Positions 63,109-64,000 of a stretch of 64,000 nt of DNA are shown here, piece by piece; the first letter of the stretch is position 1, and each line of letters starts with the position of its first letter. The translations under genes and the position numbers were made by a program. Below the pieces are notes generated by a model. It searched no databases. It was not told the DNA's origin and saw nothing but the letters and a program-made list of their open reading frames with translations. The stretch lies in assembly GCA_013178275.1 (NCBI GenBank), contig JABLWZ010000002.1, positions 62,001 through 126,000 on the forward strand, given 5' to 3'. Origin of the DNA: Bacillota bacterium (GTDB lineage: Bacteria > Bacillota > Ch66 > Ch109).

Positions 63109-63993
63109 ATGCCTGGAATACTGTTTATAATCCTGGCCGTTTTCTCGATTCTGATCTGGATATACGATCCCGCCTCATTCTGCACCGCAGACGCCTGCCA
63201 GGAAATACCCGGGCTGCTGGAACGGTCCTGGTATCTCTGGGCCGCTTTCTATTATACCGTGGCGGCAACGCTCATCCTGGCCCTTAAAAGAAATCGGTTT
63301 ATAATGCTGTTCCTGGCGGGCGGACTGGTCTTTCACGCGGGGCTGATAGCCACCGGCTACATCCTTACCAGCTCGGTCTGCTGGCTCTGCGTGAAATTCT
63401 TCGGGTTGGAGACCTGCATAACCCTTATTTATATCATCAGACGAAAAGACTTCGGGCACATAGTAAAACTGGCCTCCGGCACACTATCGGGCGTCATGGC
63501 GGCCTTGGCCCTGGTGATTCTTCTCGTTAATCCGGCAATATCTCAGACCGAAACAATCATTCCGGTGGTAACGCTAGCGTCCGATGAAACCAAAAGCGTG
63601 TCCCTGGCCGAGATAAACCGCGAGCCATCAAAAACAGCGGAGCCCAAGGCAACCGAAAAATCCGAGCCAAAACCGGCGCCCAAAAAGTATCTTGCAGTAA
63701 CCACTCCAGACGGTAGGGCGCTCAGTCTGGACATTACCAAAAAGCCGGCGCTGGTTTATGCTAACTGGTGCCCCCACTGCGACGATGCGCTCCAGGCTAT
63801 AAAGAAGCAGCGGCCAGAGAATCGGCCTTACATGGTGATAACGTACCTGCGCGAAAATGAGACTGAAAACTCTATTAAAAAACTGGAGAAAAACGGCCTG
63901 TCAGGTGAACCATTCTACTTCCTGGAGGTGCCGCCTCCAGAGATTCAATCAGTGCCCGTCCTTTTAACCGGCAAAGGGGTCGAGGAGGCGTAA
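63109..63993 (+). CDS. VKOR-like disulfide oxidoreductase fused to a thioredoxin domain
   Basis: A 294-residue protein. The first 150 residues have about four to five helices with the VKOR-type active pair SVCWLCV and an external loop pair (FCTADACQE). After a proline/lysine-rich linker, a thioredoxin fold follows with WCPHC (about residue 220) and a cis-Pro-like SVPVL. It would form disulfides in exported proteins. A new reading frame seems to start at ATG 63996 after GAGGAGG, cut by the window edge. Confidence 0.8.
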   Translation: MPGILFIILAVFSILIWIYDPASFCTADACQEIPGLLERSWYLWAAFYYTVAATLILALKRNRFIMLFLAGGLVFHAGLIATGYILTSSVCWLCVKFFGLETCITLIYIIRRKDFGHIVKLASGTLSGVMAALALVILLVNPAISQTETIIPVVTLASDETKSVSLAEINREPSKTAEPKATEKSEPKPAPKKYLAVTTPDGRALSLDITKKPALVYANWCPHCDDALQAIKKQRPENRPYMVITYLRENETENSIKKLEKNGLSGEPFYFLEVPPPEIQSVPVLLTGKGVEEA

Positions 63994-64000
63994 TAATGCT

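Overview
The window reads as a chromosomal segment of a Gram-positive anaerobe of the Clostridia, probably a relative of Desulfotomaculum, Pelotomaculum or Moorella. The clues are purine-rich ribosome binding sites, frequent TTG and GTG starts, BadF/HgdC-type dehydratase activators, a type I glutamine synthetase, many fluoride riboswitches and a Tad-type pilus operon. No rRNA, tRNA or CRISPR array was recognised. The species call is inference.

Region 1 (about 257-13736) is an AT-richer integrated element of about 13.5 kb. Integrase and CI-like repressor are on the minus strand. On the plus strand follow a Cro-like protein, a P4/D5-type primase-helicase, an AT-rich origin-like stretch with short repeats, a sigma-like factor, a small terminase subunit, a head-closure-like protein and a tape measure protein. 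There is no large terminase, portal, capsid or lysis gene, so it resembles a phage satellite (PICI-like) or a trimmed prophage. Its early leader carries two tandem hammerhead-ribozyme-like motifs.

Region 2 (1-240 and 13740-38890) is a fluoride-response island. Seven fluoride (crcB-motif) riboswitches with intrinsic terminators were read directly from the sequence, plus one doubtful remnant. They precede a P-type-ATPase-like gene cut by the left edge; a cation/proton antiporter with a universal stress protein; an operon with a helical protein, a DUF2321 zinc-ribbon protein and a TIR-like protein; glutamine synthetase and enolase; a soluble P-type-ATPase-like phosphatase and a BadF activase; two MutS-like ATPases; and, on the minus strand, a DUF6062 protein, a dynamin-like GTPase and an MFS transporter. 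Several products (enolase, glutamine synthetase, SAM synthetase) are Mg-dependent phosphate-handling enzymes of the kind fluoride inhibits. No crcB or eriC-F exporter is visible.

Region 3 (about 38900-40490) holds decayed small genes and an XRE regulator divergent from a NusG-type antiterminator fused to a sigma4-like helical domain.

Region 4 (41672-63993) is a long co-directional cluster. It combines a minimal type IV secretion channel (two VirB2-like pilins, VirB3/PrgI-like, a split VirB4, a VirB6-like protein and a bifunctional transglycosylase/M23 hydrolase) with a Tad pilus: CpaB, CpaE, CpaF, TadB, TadC, Flp pilin, three TadE/G pseudopilins and a CpaA peptidase. A diguanylate cyclase fused to a degenerate CpaE-like domain sits at the join, and a VKOR-thioredoxin disulfide enzyme closes the cluster. 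No relaxase or VirD4 coupling protein is seen.

Several genes are interrupted by an in-frame stop or frameshift (13187, 18264, 38972, 39306, 53327, 58794). These may be real decay, recoding or assembly error.
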